Counted from the stretch's first letter, positions 53,940 to 63,792 are shown. The stretch: 64,000 nucleotides of DNA from an uncultured Woeseiaceae bacterium (GCA_945787845.1 CALZJH010000008.1:184299-248298), one strand, 5' to 3'. The notes: generated from the letters alone by a model not told the origin. Program-made: numbers and translations.

Positions 53940-54454
53940 CAGCTGCACCCCTGCGCGTCGATGTGAACGCGGCCGGCGGCATTAACGCGAATAACGCGCC
54001 CGGTTTCACCCGAGCGGTTGTCACAAAGACTGATCGTGTCAGCGGCAGCAGTGCCGAAGCCACGCGAGTCGTAGCTGAACCTGTTTTCCGAACCACTCGT
54101 CATCGAAACGGAGCCGCTCACCGGAGGGCTGACGACGATCACTTCGTCTGCTGTCGTCGCCGCGTCGAGGTCCTTGTCGACCCACACCATCCAGCCGTTC
54201 GACCAGTCCGTGCTTCCCGAGCATGTGGGGACAGCCGCGCTGAAGTTCGCTGTCGAACAAACGATAGCCGGCCGCTGGTAGCGAACCGCTGAGCTGCGAG
54301 CGGCGTTGATCGTGGCGACAAAGTGGTTTGCCTCGGAAATGATCCGATTATCCATAATCATGTCGCGCATACTCGGCACGCCGACGGTTACCAGCAGTGC
54401 GGCAATCCCTAGCGCGACGAGCAACTCGAAAAGTGTGAATCCGTTTTGTCTCAT
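53939..54454 (-). CDS. fimT: GspH/FimT-family pseudopilin
   Basis: 171 residues from the ATG at 54454. Leader MRQNG, then FTLFELLVALGIAALLVTVGVP with Glu5; GspH domain with NHFVATINAARSSAVRY and C-terminal disulfide. First gene of fimT-pilV-pilW-pilX-pilY1-pilY2-pilE; only one GspH-type pilin is present where Pseudomonas has FimT and FimU. The 228 bp upstream to the next gene hold no clear coding frame. Confidence 0.9.
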   Translation of the reverse strand: MRQNGFTLFELLVALGIAALLVTVGVPSMRDMIMDNRIISEANHFVATINAARSSAVRYQRPAIVCSTANFSAAVPTCSGSTDWSNGWMVWVDKDLDAATTADEVIVVSPPVSGSVSMTSGSENRFSYDSRGFGTAAADTISLCDNRSGETGRVIRVNAAGRVHIDAQGCS

Positions 54455-54682
54455 AGTCTTCGCATAATGCCGCGATGCGAGTCCGCACCCCAACAACGGC
54501 GGATTCAATCGTGATACGCGTCACTAGATGACCCCTTTTTCTGTGGACTGGATCACACTCGCGGCGGGCGGCTCACGCTGGGAGGCTTAGCCCATATTCG
54601 GTGGCCTCGCGGGCGTTTTGTGAAGTGCATCAACGGAACCACGGCGACTTGTGTGCATACTCCAGCCGCAAAGGAGCGCTAA

Positions 54683-55159
54683 ATGAGAATTGTCTTCGCA
54701 TTATTGCTGGCATTTGCATGCGCGGCTGTCGCACAGGCGGATATCTGGAAATGGGTCGACGCCAATGGGGACGTCCACCTGGTAGATTCGAAAACGGCGA
54801 TTTACACCTGGGTCGATGAGCGTGGTGACGTGCATTACGCCGACACACCCGGTCACGAGGGAGCGGTGTCCGTCGAGCTCATCTGGGTGTCCAAGGGCAC
54901 GCTCGAAGAGCCTGAACAGGCCGAGGAAGATAGCGGTTCGAGTTTCGCGTTCGAAGGGGAGACACCGGCGCAGCGTGCAGAGCGTGAACAGGCAGAGGCA
55001 TACTACTGCAAGCGCGCAACAGAGATTTACGACTCGTACGTCAATGCACCACAGCTGTATAAGACGAACGAGAAAGGCGAGCGCGAGTACCTGAGCGAAG
55101 AAGAGATGGAACAAACCATCGCAGAAACGCGCGCGAAGAAAGACGAGGCTTGTCGCTAG
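54683..55159 (+). CDS. Exported protein with tandem DUF4124 motifs
   Basis: 158 residues. Signal peptide ends VAQA. Two consecutive DUF4124-type motifs: IWKWVDANGDVHLVDS (about 21-36) and IYTWVDERGDVHYADTP (40-56). An acidic linker follows, then PQLYKTNEKGEREYLSEEE, which matches the C-terminal pattern of the 37534 protein. Periplasmic; function unknown. Two cysteines near residues 110 and 157. Confidence 0.87.
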   Translation: MRIVFALLLAFACAAVAQADIWKWVDANGDVHLVDSKTAIYTWVDERGDVHYADTPGHEGAVSVELIWVSKGTLEEPEQAEEDSGSSFAFEGETPAQRAEREQAEAYYCKRATEIYDSYVNAPQLYKTNEKGEREYLSEEEMEQTIAETRAKKDEACR

Positions 55160-55188
55160 GCGGCATTCTAATTACGAGGCAACCCAAC

Positions 55189-55425
55189 ATGTACATACCG
55201 AAGTCCATCTACACATACGCGCCTTACTACTGGATCATCGTCGGTGTGTTGTTGGCCCTGCTCGGCCTCCGCGTCGGGTCTGAGGGAGGACAGATGTTCC
55301 AGTACTTCTCCGTCACGCTGGGCGCACTTTCCGCCGCCTGGGGCGTAAGGATCATCTTTATCCGGCGCGCACAGCGGCGAGACAACGCAGTCGAGACGGC
55401 CGTATCGACGGCACCTCCCGAATAA
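55189..55425 (+). CDS. Small membrane protein
   Basis: 78 residues from the ATG at 55189, behind GAGG. Two predicted membrane helices (YYWIIVGVLLALLGLRVG and FSVTLGALSAAWGVRIIFI) and a basic then acidic tail. No family recognised. Follows the DUF4124 gene by 29 bp, probably in one transcript. Confidence 0.65.
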   Translation: MYIPKSIYTYAPYYWIIVGVLLALLGLRVGSEGGQMFQYFSVTLGALSAAWGVRIIFIRRAQRRDNAVETAVSTAPPE

Positions 55426-55666
55426 GATTTCTTGTCCGGCCTTGTGCAGGAAGTATTCCTCGTAGGCCACCTTCGCAAGATGCACCCACTTGCCACGTGA
55501 CGCTAATTACGACGATCTTGGCGATCTTCATCCCCTTCGTTTAGTCGCCCGCAAAACTATATGACAGCCCGCTAAATTAGTAGCAACTACTTTAGCGATA
55601 TAGCATGTAATGAGGCGCACTCGCATCGAGTGGCAATGCGCCACGCAGGGGTTATAGTCCGAGCGG
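55426..55666. other. Intergenic region upstream of mscS
   Basis: About 240 bp with no convincing gene. GCTAAATTAGTAG-CAA-CTACTTTAGC at 55571-55596 is an inverted repeat with a 3-nt bulge, in an A/T-rich patch that stands out from its surroundings. It may be an operator or a short RNA hairpin. Confidence 0.5.
55630..55658 (+). promoter_or_regulatory. Candidate mscS promoter
   Basis: -35 GTGGCA at 55630-55635, 17-bp spacer, -10 TATAGT at 55653-55658. Transcription would begin within a few bases of the ATG at 55667, leaving almost no leader. Confidence 0.45.
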
Positions 55667-57826
55667 ATGAAGACCACCTTACGGACAATTTGCCTCGCTT
55701 TCCTGCTGGGAAGCGTGCTCATCGCAGGTGCGCGCGCCCAGGAAACTGAGCGGGACGACGCGCCGCCAAGTCTTGAATTAACGGAGATCGAAGCCGGCTC
55801 CTGGTCCTACTTCGAGGGTTCAAGGGACGAGGTCGAGGCCCGGATCAACGACTTTCTTGCAGCGGCAGAGCAGGAGGTTGCCGATCTCGATGCGGCCAAC
55901 CTGGAATCCGGGCGGTCGCTGCTCGCCGCTGTTCGCGACAACCTCTCTGCCTATCTCGCGTTGCGAAATGACGATGAGCTCGAGCTTCAGGCACTGCCGC
56001 AACCACAAGTCAGCTACTCGCTCGACGACCTGATGCGCCTGGCGGCCGTCGCGCGTGATGCGCGCGAAGGCGCCATCGCGGAGCAGCTCGAGGTTGGACG
56101 CGAGCAGCGTGTGCTGGGTGGGGCTACCCGCCGTCGCGACCAGGCCTTCAAGGACTACGTCGACGCCTCGCCGGGCGACGAAAAAGTTATTGCCGGGTTG
56201 CGACTTATTCAGACGCGCTCCGCCCAGGCGATATCAACGCGCCGCCTGCGCCTGCTGACGCGAAGTCAGGCGCGTGCGGCGGACTACGCTGATGCCACTG
56301 CCGAGCGCGTGATGCTGGCCAGTGAGAATCTTGCCACGACACCGGACGAGGCGGACCTCGAAGGACTGCTCGAAGCGGTCGAGGCGAAAGCAAAAGAGGC
56401 GGAGGGAGCGCGCGACAAGCTGCGCGAGGCCGAACTCGAGGCGACCGAGCTCGACCTGGACACGGCGGACGGGCGCTCACAACAGCGCCTGCTGCAGCAA
56501 AAACTGATCGATGCCGAAGTCGGGGTGGCGCTCGCCGATGTCAATCTCGCCAAGACCCAGGCACGCCGCTGGTGGACGGAACTTCAGCTCGACACCGATC
56601 CCGATATGGATGCGCTGCAGGACCAGGCGCTGACGTGGTCGCAGCTGATACGAACGGCGCCCCTGAACCTGCCGGAATGGCAGCAAGACAGCCAGGCTGA
56701 ATTGCTGTCCGTCCAGACCATGGATCGCAGCGGGCTGAATCGAGCGACGCGGCGCCTGCTCGATGAGCGACTTGCGGCCGCCCAGGATACGTTGGCGCAT
56801 GTCACCAAGGTTGAAGATGCCGTCGCCGATCTCGAACTTCTCGGTGCGGCCGTCGATGCTGCCGTCGCCGAGTCGTCGGGTGCATTCTCGTCCTGGCTGC
56901 AATCGGCGAGTCGCGAGCTGCAGTCGGTTTACCAGCGAGCCCTGGGCCTCGGGGATGTCACGATTTTCAGCGTTGGCGAAACGCCGGTTACGGGCCGCGA
57001 CATCTTCCGGATGTTCGCCATTCTGCTCATCGCCTATTTGCTGTCGCGCGGAATTCGCTACGCTATCAGGCGCGTCAGCGAGAAGGACACTACCGGCAAC
57101 CAGGCGTCCCTGTACACGGTAAGCCGGCTGACGCACTACGCGATTATCATCATTGCGATTGTCGTGGCCCTGTCATCGATAGGCCTCGACTTGAGCAAGC
57201 TCGCCCTGGTCGCCGGCGCGCTCAGTGTCGGCATCGGTTTTGGCTTGCAGTCCATCGTCAGCAACTTCGTTTCCGGGCTGATCATCCTGTTCGAACATAC
57301 CTTGCGTGTGGGCGACTATATCGAACTCGACACGGGGCTGACCGGAACGGTCAAGGCGATCAATGTGCGCAGCACGCTGATCAATACCAACGACAACATT
57401 GATATTGTCGTTCCCAACTCGGAATTCGTGACGGCGCGCCTGACCAACTGGACGCTCGGCGAGAGAGTGCTGCGCGTGCGCATTCCTTTCGGTGTGGCCT
57501 ATGGCAGCGACAAGGATCTCGTCAAGAAAGCGGCCATCGAGGCGGCCGAAGAGGTCGCCTACACGTTGACGCACATCAAGCGCCGCCGTCCGGACGTCTG
57601 GCTCGTGGACTTTGGTGACAGTAGTCTGGATTTCCTGTTGACGGTCTGGGTCAATCGAGAAGGCGCGCGCCGACCCACGCGTACGCGTGCCGCGTATCTT
57701 TGGGCGCTGGAAACAAAGCTGACCGAGTACGGTATCGAGATACCGTTCCCGCAACGGGATTTGAACCTCCGTTCCGGCTTTTCGCAACAGGGCGCTAGCG
57801 GCCGGCCGGCCTGGCGTCGTCCTTGA
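55667..57826 (+). CDS. MscS-family mechanosensitive channel with periplasmic domain
   Basis: 719 residues. Signal peptide (to ARAQ), a long periplasmic helical/coiled-coil domain (about 30-430), then membrane helices and the MscS core: KLALVAGALSVGIGFGLQSIVSNFVSGLIILFE, beta domain VGDYIELDTGLTGTVKAINVRST and DNIDIVVPNSEFV. Larger than MscS (286 aa), smaller than MscK. Opens on membrane tension. Its 3' end overlaps the convergent TerB gene by 32 bp. Confidence 0.93.
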   Translation: MKTTLRTICLAFLLGSVLIAGARAQETERDDAPPSLELTEIEAGSWSYFEGSRDEVEARINDFLAAAEQEVADLDAANLESGRSLLAAVRDNLSAYLALRNDDELELQALPQPQVSYSLDDLMRLAAVARDAREGAIAEQLEVGREQRVLGGATRRRDQAFKDYVDASPGDEKVIAGLRLIQTRSAQAISTRRLRLLTRSQARAADYADATAERVMLASENLATTPDEADLEGLLEAVEAKAKEAEGARDKLREAELEATELDLDTADGRSQQRLLQQKLIDAEVGVALADVNLAKTQARRWWTELQLDTDPDMDALQDQALTWSQLIRTAPLNLPEWQQDSQAELLSVQTMDRSGLNRATRRLLDERLAAAQDTLAHVTKVEDAVADLELLGAAVDAAVAESSGAFSSWLQSASRELQSVYQRALGLGDVTIFSVGETPVTGRDIFRMFAILLIAYLLSRGIRYAIRRVSEKDTTGNQASLYTVSRLTHYAIIIIAIVVALSSIGLDLSKLALVAGALSVGIGFGLQSIVSNFVSGLIILFEHTLRVGDYIELDTGLTGTVKAINVRSTLINTNDNIDIVVPNSEFVTARLTNWTLGERVLRVRIPFGVAYGSDKDLVKKAAIEAAEEVAYTLTHIKRRRPDVWLVDFGDSSLDFLLTVWVNREGARRPTRTRAAYLWALETKLTEYGIEIPFPQRDLNLRSGFSQQGASGRPAWRRP

Positions 57827-58262
57827 GACGCATGACACGTCCGCGACTGACGTGTAGCAGGTCGCTGATCTTCAGTACCAGCGAATCCTCGTACTTGTCG
57901 AGGCGCCCATCCGCGTAGGCAATCTGCCACAGCAGGCCGACGATTCTCGCTTTCTCTGCCTCGTTGAGGTTGTGGTGCAGGAGCTGCGTGAATTCGTGCA
58001 GGGAGACCAGGTCTTCGGCTTTGCCGTCGGCATCGTTGATAAGTTCAGCGGCCTGCTCGGGCGAAAGGTCAAAATGCGTCTGTACGAGTTCCAGCACGCG
58101 ATCGAACTCGGTGTCCTCAAAGATGTGGTCGGCACGTGCCACGTCGATCATAAGTACGGCGGTCGCCAGGCGCAGTGCCTCCTCGCGCGCAGGAATATCG
58201 GCGTCCGTGGTCACTGTAACCGTAATTGATTCAACTACCTGGCTTATCAATCGTCTGATCAT
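57795..58262 (-). CDS. TerB-like (DjlA N-terminal fold) protein
   Basis: 155 residues, all-helical. LRLATAVLMIDVARADHIFEDTEFDRVLELV and LVSLHEFTQLLHHNLNEAEKARIVGLLWQIAYADGRLDKYED match the TerB tellurite-resistance fold with its acidic metal-binding helices. Function unknown. The last 32 bp are antisense to the mscS end. Confidence 0.87.
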   Translation of the reverse strand: MIRRLISQVVESITVTVTTDADIPAREEALRLATAVLMIDVARADHIFEDTEFDRVLELVQTHFDLSPEQAAELINDADGKAEDLVSLHEFTQLLHHNLNEAEKARIVGLLWQIAYADGRLDKYEDSLVLKISDLLHVSRGRVMRLKDDARPAGR

Positions 58263-58395
58263 GGGGAAAGCCTATCAGGCTTTATTGCGGGGTTCAGTAC
58301 TCCTGCCGGAGCGCTGCAGACGCGGCCGTCGCAAGCAGTATGCTGCCAATCAGGATGAGCCGCAGTTTCCGGACCTGTCCTTACACGTGCATCGA

Positions 58396-59604
58396 CTAGT
58401 GCGCCTTGGCAACCGCCTGCGCGGCGTCGAAACTGGTCGCGCAGGCCAGCGTCCAGCCGAGCATGCCGTGACCCGTGTTGACAAACAGCCCTTTGGACCG
58501 GGTCTGACCGACTCGCGGCTGGCCGTTGGGCGTCATGGGTCGAAAACCGCCCCAGGGCTTGATGTCCTGGGCGTCATAGTCGGCTGCGAGCGGGGCATAG
58601 CGCCGGGCAAGCTCAAGCAGCAGCTGTGTGCGTTCGTTGTCGGCACTGGTGTCGAAGCCCCTGAAGTCCGCGAATCCGGCGATGCGTACATGCCCATTCA
58701 GGCGGCTGTAGACCATACGGTGTCTGAGCGCCGTCATGCTGACCGAGGGCGCCGCCTCACCGGGCGGCAGCGTGATGCTGTAGCCGCGCACGGGAAAAAC
58801 ATGCGGGTTGATGCCGACGGTGCGCAGCAATTCCTGACTCCAGGCACCCATGCAGACAACAAACGCATCGGCCTCTAGCGTGTCATCATCAATGACGACC
58901 GCGTGCGTGCGGCCATTGCGAGCGATGAGTTTCCTTGCATCCGAAGACAGCCTGAATGTTACGTTCCCTGTTGCTTCGAGCCAGTCTTTCAGGCCTGCCG
59001 TGAACTTCTGCGAATCGGCGACCTCGTCGCTCTTCGAGTAGACGGCGCCGGCAATGTCCTCACTGACTTGCTCCAGCGCCGGCTCGACGGCCATTGCTTC
59101 GGCGCGCGAGAGGATCTGGGTGTCGCAGCCATGGGAGCGTTTGAGTTCGAGCGTGGTTCTTGCGGCGTCGACCTCGGCCTGGCTGCTGAGCAATACGAGT
59201 TTGCCGGCTTTGCGGTGCCAGAAATCGAACGGCAGCACGTCGCGGAGTTCCGCCATCAACTCGGCAGAGCGCAGCGCGATTCTGAGGACGGCCAGTGTGT
59301 TTTCCCTGGCGTGTTTGCGCGTGCACTGACCGACAAAGCGCGTTCCCCAGGTCACAAGTTCGGGCGTCAGGCGTACCTGCACGCCCTCATCGCGACCCAG
59401 CATCAGGGCCGGTATGTGGGCCAGGAATTCCGGCTTGGCCAGTGAGTCCGTGAAGCTGTACGAAAGTTGTCCTGCGTTTGCGAAACTCGCACCGTCACCG
59501 ACATCGCTGGCGCGGTCCACAACCGTGACCTCGCAGCCATGCCGGGAAAGGTAGTAGGCGGTTGTGACACCGACAACCCCGGCACCAAGGACGACAACGC
59601 GCAT
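58396..59604 (-). CDS. dadA: D-amino acid dehydrogenase small subunit-like FAD oxidoreductase
   Basis: 402 residues. N-terminal FAD loop VVVLGAGVVGVTTAYYLSRHG, FANAGQLSYSF typical of DadA, and C-terminal GGFRPMTPNGQPRVGQTRSKGLFVNTGHGMLGWTLA. Oxidatively deaminates D-amino acids, passing electrons to quinone. The 133 bp between it and the TerB gene have no clear gene. A LysR regulator follows upstream on the same strand. Confidence 0.93.
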   Translation of the reverse strand: MRVVVLGAGVVGVTTAYYLSRHGCEVTVVDRASDVGDGASFANAGQLSYSFTDSLAKPEFLAHIPALMLGRDEGVQVRLTPELVTWGTRFVGQCTRKHARENTLAVLRIALRSAELMAELRDVLPFDFWHRKAGKLVLLSSQAEVDAARTTLELKRSHGCDTQILSRAEAMAVEPALEQVSEDIAGAVYSKSDEVADSQKFTAGLKDWLEATGNVTFRLSSDARKLIARNGRTHAVVIDDDTLEADAFVVCMGAWSQELLRTVGINPHVFPVRGYSITLPPGEAAPSVSMTALRHRMVYSRLNGHVRIAGFADFRGFDTSADNERTQLLLELARRYAPLAADYDAQDIKPWGGFRPMTPNGQPRVGQTRSKGLFVNTGHGMLGWTLACATSFDAAQAVAKAH

Positions 59605-59708
59605 CTTCAGACCCTCGCAGAAACTGCCATTGATGGTACTGAGCGGCTTGTCAGTCCCTCAAATACTCATTGTTCCGGAGCCTATAACTTGGGGCTATGG
59701 CCCGAGGA

Positions 59709-60605
59709 CTAGGTGTCCGGGAGCATTTCCCTGACGAGTTTTCCAAGGTGTCGTGTGAATTTCTTGGTCGCAAGCGACAGCGGCGTGTCCGCCATTTGCA
59801 GCAAGGTCACGTCGAATTTGATCGCGGGCTCGAGCGGAATCTGCACCACGTTCCCGCCGATCGCGGAGCGGGCGGTGATCTCGTCGGTAATGGTGATGCC
59901 GGCGCCCGAGGCGACGAGCGCCTTGGCAACATGATAGGTCTCCGTCCAGGCGACGAAAGAGGGTTGCACGTGGCTGGACTCGAGAAATTGCGACAACAGC
60001 TGGCCCAGCGGACCACGACTGTTGAGCCCGACAAACGGCCGGTCTTTCAGGTCATCGATCGTCACCGGCGACTTCCCTTCGAATTCCGCGCCGTCGGGCG
60101 CAAGCACCACGAAGCGTGCCCGGGCGAGCTTTCTGCGAGCAATCCCCGGATGTTCCCCGGGATCGAATGCGAGACCGATGTCGATACGCGACTCGAGCAG
60201 CGCGTGGTTTATTTCGTCGAGATGCAGGGTCTCGATTTCGAACACGGCCTCCGGGTGCCGCCGTCGAAACGAGGCAATCGCACGTGGCAGGGCCTCCAGG
60301 CCGAAGGCGGGCGTGCTGGCGACGCGGATACGGCCCGCACTGGTCGCCTTGAGGTTCTTCGCGACGTGCCGCAGCCGGTCCACATCCTCGTAGACGTCCT
60401 TAACATGCTTGAACAGCTGGTGCGCTTCGGGCGTGGGTATCAGTTTGCCCTTGACCCGGTCGAACAAGCGGTAGCCGAGCTGCTGTTCAGCATGTGCAAG
60501 AACCTTGGACACCGAGGGTTGCGACACGTTAAGTTTTGCTGCAGCGTTGGTCATCGTGCCGGTGCTGTAAACGGCGTGAAAGACCTCGATTTGTCGCAGT
60601 CGCAT
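59709..60605 (-). CDS. LysR-family transcriptional regulator
   Basis: 298 residues from the ATG at 60605 (MRLRQIEVFHAVYSTGTMTNAAAKLNVSQPSVSK). N-terminal winged helix-turn-helix, C-terminal periplasmic-binding-protein-like effector domain. Divergent from the second TonB receptor and upstream of dadA on the same strand, so it probably controls one or both. Similar LysR proteins next to dadA respond to amino acids (family knowledge). Confidence 0.93.
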   Translation of the reverse strand: MRLRQIEVFHAVYSTGTMTNAAAKLNVSQPSVSKVLAHAEQQLGYRLFDRVKGKLIPTPEAHQLFKHVKDVYEDVDRLRHVAKNLKATSAGRIRVASTPAFGLEALPRAIASFRRRHPEAVFEIETLHLDEINHALLESRIDIGLAFDPGEHPGIARRKLARARFVVLAPDGAEFEGKSPVTIDDLKDRPFVGLNSRGPLGQLLSQFLESSHVQPSFVAWTETYHVAKALVASGAGITITDEITARSAIGGNVVQIPLEPAIKFDVTLLQMADTPLSLATKKFTRHLGKLVREMLPDT

Positions 60606-60742
60606 GGCAGCCCCTTTCGACGTAGTATAACCTTTGTCTATGGGGCTCGGAAACGTTGCTATTGGCGACACTATCCGGGGATTGCTAATTTTGGGGCAGT
60701 ACTGCGTATTGCGGTATCCGATTCCATTCGGGGGAAACACTA

Positions 60743-63700
60743 ATGAATAACAAGCGACACGGATTGGACGATCTGCTGCGGGCCGGTCTGGCCGCACTGG
60801 CGGCGGTTTCGTTCCTGGGCTCCGGCCTGGCTTTTGCCCAGGAAGACGAAGATGACGTGGTGGACGAAATCACGGTCACAGGCACCCAGATCAAGGGCGC
60901 CAACATCTCTGACGCACTGGCTGTCTCGGTCTTCAGCTCTGAGGACATCGAGATCATGGGTATCGAGTCGGGTGACGAACTCATCGACATGATTCCCGAG
61001 CTCGGCCAGAACTTCTTCAGCGAGACGGATACGGCAGGTGGCGTCAACGCAGCCCGCGGTGACGTCGGCGCGATCAACATGCGTAACCTCGGCACAGGCA
61101 ACACGCTCGTGCTGCTGAACGGTCGGCGCATGGTGAACATGGCGACCTACCAGACCGAAGAAGTCGGTGGCAGCTTTGTTCCCGTTAACTCGGTCAACTC
61201 GAACCACATCCCTGTTTACGGCGTGGAGCGTATCGAAGTCCTGCGTGACGGCGCATCAGCCATTTACGGTGCTGATGCGGTGGCCGGCGTGATCAACACC
61301 GTGCTCAAGGACGACTTCGAGGGCTTCACGATCCGGGCTCGCTACACGGACTTTGACAACCTGCCGCGTGGCGACCAGGCCCTGTCGCTGGAGTGGGGCA
61401 AGAGCTTTAACGGCGGCGCCACACACGTCGGTGTATTCGCGCGGCATTACGAGCGTGATCGCGTGAATTCGCAGGACGATCCGCGCTGGGCGGATTCCGA
61501 CTTCCGGTCGCGATTTGACTTTCTCCCTGACGATCACCCTAACGCGCAATACGCCACGAGTACGATTTTCCGGAACAACAGTGTGAACTCGCTCTGGGGT
61601 CAGTTCGATGTCGTGTCTGGCCTGAGCAGCAGCCACAGCCTGCGCCAGAATGAAGTGGTTGACGGCTCGGGCGAATTCGAGGTGTATCCGATCGGTGACG
61701 CACGCTGCACCAATACCGATCCCGACGCCACACAGCCTGTGTACGATCTCGGCTATGGCACCTGCCTGCACGAAGACGGCCAGGGCACGATTCGCTACAA
61801 TCTCAATGACAATCGTGACCTGCTGTCGGAACTCGAACGCACGACGATTTACGCGTACTTCAATCACGAGCTGGAATCGGGGCTCGAGATGTTCGGTGAT
61901 GCGTACTTCTACGATTCCAAGACCAATCGCATCAACACGCCGTCCGTTGACCTGAGCGCCGTGACGCTCCGCGTCGGCGCCGAGAACTACTACAATCCGT
62001 TCGGCCCGATTGGTTCTCCGAATCGCCTGCCGGATTCGATTATCGGCACCGACGTTCCCGCGGAAGGCCTCGAGCTGCGTATGGACTTCTACCGCTTCGG
62101 CGAGTATCCGCGCATTGTCAACAATGATGGCGATGCCTACCGCCTGCTGTACGGGCTGCGCGGGTCAGCCGGCGACTGGGACTGGGAGTCCGCACTCGTC
62201 TATTCGGAAGCGACGCGTGATGACATTACCAGCAACCGCCTCTCCAACACGCTTATCACCAACGCCTTGTTCGACCCAACGCCGTCGGCCTATAACCCGT
62301 TCAGCGGTGGCGTCGACACGAATATTGAACAGGCGTTGATCGACGTATATCGCAAAGGCGAGACGACGCTGGCGTCATGGGATGCGAAAATCTCCAATGC
62401 GGAGCTGTTCGAGATGCCCGCCGGGCCAGCCGGTTTCGTTGCTGGTTACGAATATCGCAAAGAAGAGTACAAGGACGATCGTGACCCCAGGCTGGACGGT
62501 ACGATCAATTTCACCGACTTCGAGGGCGACACCTATCCCCTGACGTCGGATGTCGTCAACTCGAGCCCGACGCCTGACGGTGAGGGCGATCGTACGACGA
62601 ACTCGCTGTTCGCAGAATTCCAGCTGCCGCTGCACGAAACGCTGGACGTTCAGGTGGCCTACCGCTACGAGGACTTTGACGATATCGGCAGCACCGGCGT
62701 TGGCAAGATCGCTTTCGGCTTGCGTCCGCTGGATAAGCTGCTGTTCCGCGGATCGTGGTCGGAAGCATTCCGTGCACCGAACCTCATCACGATCAACGAG
62801 GCGTTCGTCGCGCGTTCCAATACGCTGAACGACTGGGTCTGCTTCTATGGCGAGGACCAGGGCGGGCTGGACGAGGACTGCGATTACGGTATCCAGCGCC
62901 AGGCAACGGGCAGCAAGGAGCTCAAGGCGGAAGAGTCAACCAATACGTCTTTCGGTTTTGTGCTGGAACCCGTGGAAGGCCTGACGATTACAGCCGACTA
63001 CTGGACGATCGAGAAGGACGGCACCATTGGCCTCTTCGGCGAAGAGAACCACATTCTTTACGACCTGGTTCTGCGCCTGCAGGCTGGCACGGGCAACTGC
63101 GGCAGTGTCCAGGGTAACCCCGACGTCACGCGCCTGCCGTTCGACCCGACCGATACGGATCTCGTCGATGCCTATATGGCTGCCGGCCTGTGCCCGGTGG
63201 GCGAGGTTGATTTCGTATCTGACAAGTACACCAACCTCGATACGCGGAGACTCGAGGGCTACGACATCGGTGTTTACTACAACTTCGAAACCTCATTCGG
63301 CGTGTTCGACCTGCGCTACAACGGTTCGTTCTATGAGACGTTCGAGCAGACCGCATCGGGAGAACTGTCGACCACAGTCCTGGCAGCGAAGAACGCCGAC
63401 CCGACAATCGTCTATCCGCTCGTTGGCCTGGGCGACCTGCTCGGCATTGATGGCAACCAGGAGCAACGCCACTCAGCGAGTGTTTCGTGGCGCAAGGACG
63501 ACTGGGCGGCCTCGGTACAGGGATTCAACATCAGCAGTTTCGATGAGATCCTGTCTAACGGCAATGCGTTCCCGATTCCCTCGATGACGACCTTCAATGC
63601 CAAGTTTGATTATGGCTTCGAGGTAGGTGAGACGGATATGCGGGTACGGCTCGGCATCAACAATGTAACGGACGAAAGGGCGCCGACGGCCGACGAGTCA

Positions 63701-63772
63701 TTCGGCTTTTTCAAAGACGCTCACCGCGACTGGGGGCGTTACTACTACGTTGATCTGAGAATCAGCCTGTAA
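60743..63772 (+). CDS. TonB-dependent outer-membrane receptor (large)
   Basis: 1009 residues. Signal peptide ends LAFAQ; TonB box DEITVTGTQI at about 46-55; plug with NLGTGNTLVLLNGRRMVN, VPVNSVNSNHIPVYGVERIEVLRDGASAIYGADAVAGVIN; long barrel ending YYVDLRISL. This size and the Gly/Asn-rich plug fit the peptide/oligosaccharide-type receptors of environmental bacteria. LysR and dadA neighbours suggest amino acid, peptide or peptidoglycan-derived substrates (inference). Behind GGGGGAAA. Confidence 0.94.
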   Translation: MNNKRHGLDDLLRAGLAALAAVSFLGSGLAFAQEDEDDVVDEITVTGTQIKGANISDALAVSVFSSEDIEIMGIESGDELIDMIPELGQNFFSETDTAGGVNAARGDVGAINMRNLGTGNTLVLLNGRRMVNMATYQTEEVGGSFVPVNSVNSNHIPVYGVERIEVLRDGASAIYGADAVAGVINTVLKDDFEGFTIRARYTDFDNLPRGDQALSLEWGKSFNGGATHVGVFARHYERDRVNSQDDPRWADSDFRSRFDFLPDDHPNAQYATSTIFRNNSVNSLWGQFDVVSGLSSSHSLRQNEVVDGSGEFEVYPIGDARCTNTDPDATQPVYDLGYGTCLHEDGQGTIRYNLNDNRDLLSELERTTIYAYFNHELESGLEMFGDAYFYDSKTNRINTPSVDLSAVTLRVGAENYYNPFGPIGSPNRLPDSIIGTDVPAEGLELRMDFYRFGEYPRIVNNDGDAYRLLYGLRGSAGDWDWESALVYSEATRDDITSNRLSNTLITNALFDPTPSAYNPFSGGVDTNIEQALIDVYRKGETTLASWDAKISNAELFEMPAGPAGFVAGYEYRKEEYKDDRDPRLDGTINFTDFEGDTYPLTSDVVNSSPTPDGEGDRTTNSLFAEFQLPLHETLDVQVAYRYEDFDDIGSTGVGKIAFGLRPLDKLLFRGSWSEAFRAPNLITINEAFVARSNTLNDWVCFYGEDQGGLDEDCDYGIQRQATGSKELKAEESTNTSFGFVLEPVEGLTITADYWTIEKDGTIGLFGEENHILYDLVLRLQAGTGNCGSVQGNPDVTRLPFDPTDTDLVDAYMAAGLCPVGEVDFVSDKYTNLDTRRLEGYDIGVYYNFETSFGVFDLRYNGSFYETFEQTASGELSTTVLAAKNADPTIVYPLVGLGDLLGIDGNQEQRHSASVSWRKDDWAASVQGFNISSFDEILSNGNAFPIPSMTTFNAKFDYGFEVGETDMRVRLGINNVTDERAPTADESFGFFKDAHRDWGRYYYVDLRISL

Positions 63773-63792
63773 CGACCGGCCGTTTGATAATG

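Noticed and set aside
55440..55530. Minus-strand frame with a peptide-like stretch GKWVHLAKVAYEEYF
   Set aside because: No start codon with a ribosome-binding site in frame, and downstream it runs antisense to the 55189 gene; not enough to call a gene.
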